Shown: positions 63,882 through 64,000 of the stretch, one piece after another
How positions within the stretch are numbered: the stretch's first letter is position 1
Layout: each line of letters begins with the position of its first letter
NCBI RefSeq assembly: GCF_006376685.1
Contig: NZ_VEWL01000005.1
Location: forward strand, 62,001 to 126,000
Source of the DNA: Ochrobactrum teleogrylli
GTDB taxonomy: Bacteria; Pseudomonadota; Alphaproteobacteria; Rhizobiales; Rhizobiaceae
Direction: 5' to 3'
DNA: 64,000 nt
Position numbers and translations under genes: made by a program
The notes under the pieces: model-generated
Seen by the model: the letters and a program-made list of their open reading frames with translations, nothing else
The model's database searches: none
Told to the model about the DNA's origin: nothing

Positions 63882-64000
63882 ATGATGTTTGCAAGACCTC
63901 TTTTCGCCTCCCTGTTAAGCGCGGCTGTCTGTCTGACGGCGCTCGGCACGGTTGCGCTTCCCACCTCGGCTTTTGCCGCTGGGGAAGCTGAGGTCAAGGT
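63882..64000 (+). CDS. surA: N-terminal part of a SurA-like periplasmic foldase (partial)
   Basis: The window ends after 39 codons. MMFARPLFASLLSAAVCLTA followed by LGTVALPTSAFAAGEAEVKV is a signal peptide and early mature region, with GGGA 6 nt upstream. Position right after lptD is where alphaproteobacteria carry surA (then pdxA, ksgA). The domain itself is outside the window, so the name rests on synteny. Confidence 0.7.
   Translation, partial: MMFARPLFASLLSAAVCLTALGTVALPTSAFAAGEAEVK

Overview
The window is a 64-kb stretch of alphaproteobacterial chromosome, most likely from Ochrobactrum (Brucella) anthropi or a close relative. The evidence is a 390-residue class C beta-lactamase with a divergent AmpR, which is the OCH type of that group; a 213-residue Omp25/Omp31-type outer membrane protein; the Rhizobiales amino-acid transporter order aapJ-aapQ-aapM-aapP; an NDUFS4-like complex I subunit; HdaA next to an AI-2E family protein and purMN; and the lptF-lptG-lptD-surA order. 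Coding density is high, most genes start with ATG behind an AGGAG-like site, and I see no insertion sequence, integrase, phage gene, rRNA or CRISPR array.

Layout. 0-11 kb: parC, an exported protein of unknown role, aspS, rnd, and the coupled polyphosphate pair ppk-ppx. 11-16.3 kb: a zinc-finger protein, an FAD monooxygenase and a small-molecule or stress cluster (three VOC-fold proteins, HxlR and ArsR regulators, an SRPBCC protein, a GNAT). 16.3-22 kb: the aap transporter and a PAP2 phosphatase. 22-31.8 kb: metC followed by many small envelope genes (a 29-aa membrane peptide, a glycine-zipper lipoprotein, two SH3 proteins, an SPFH protein, 47-, 48-, 51- and 57-aa proteins), two tRNA genes flanking the NDUFS4 homologue, an orphan amino-acid binding protein and a lactate permease. 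31.8-37.7 kb: an NAD epimerase, hdaA, an AI-2E family permease, a 273-bp terminal-inverted-repeat element just before purM, purN and a DUF992 protein. 37.7-46 kb: an orphan molybdopterin oxidoreductase, an EamA permease, rlmJ, an exported protein with RNase T2, a GST, and ampC/ampR. 46-53 kb: omp25, a pteridine-reductase-like SDR coupled to uvrC, then pgsA, moaD, moaE, a YbaY-META protein and ndk. 53-64 kb: DinB, ABC-F ATPase, the pepA-holC-membrane-protein operon, and lptF-lptG-lptD with the start of surA at the window edge.

Most of the window is core housekeeping. The items most worth following are non-coding: the MITE-like element at 34998-35270, a pair of identical GCAAC-N6-GTTGC palindromes exactly 41 bp apart before the SRPBCC-ArsR operon, a 17-bp G-rich inverted repeat that contains the stop codon of rnd and abuts that of ppx, and several strong hairpins in leaders. 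I did not find a clearly new multi-gene system. The nearest candidate is the VOC/HxlR/SRPBCC/ArsR cluster with its twin operators.
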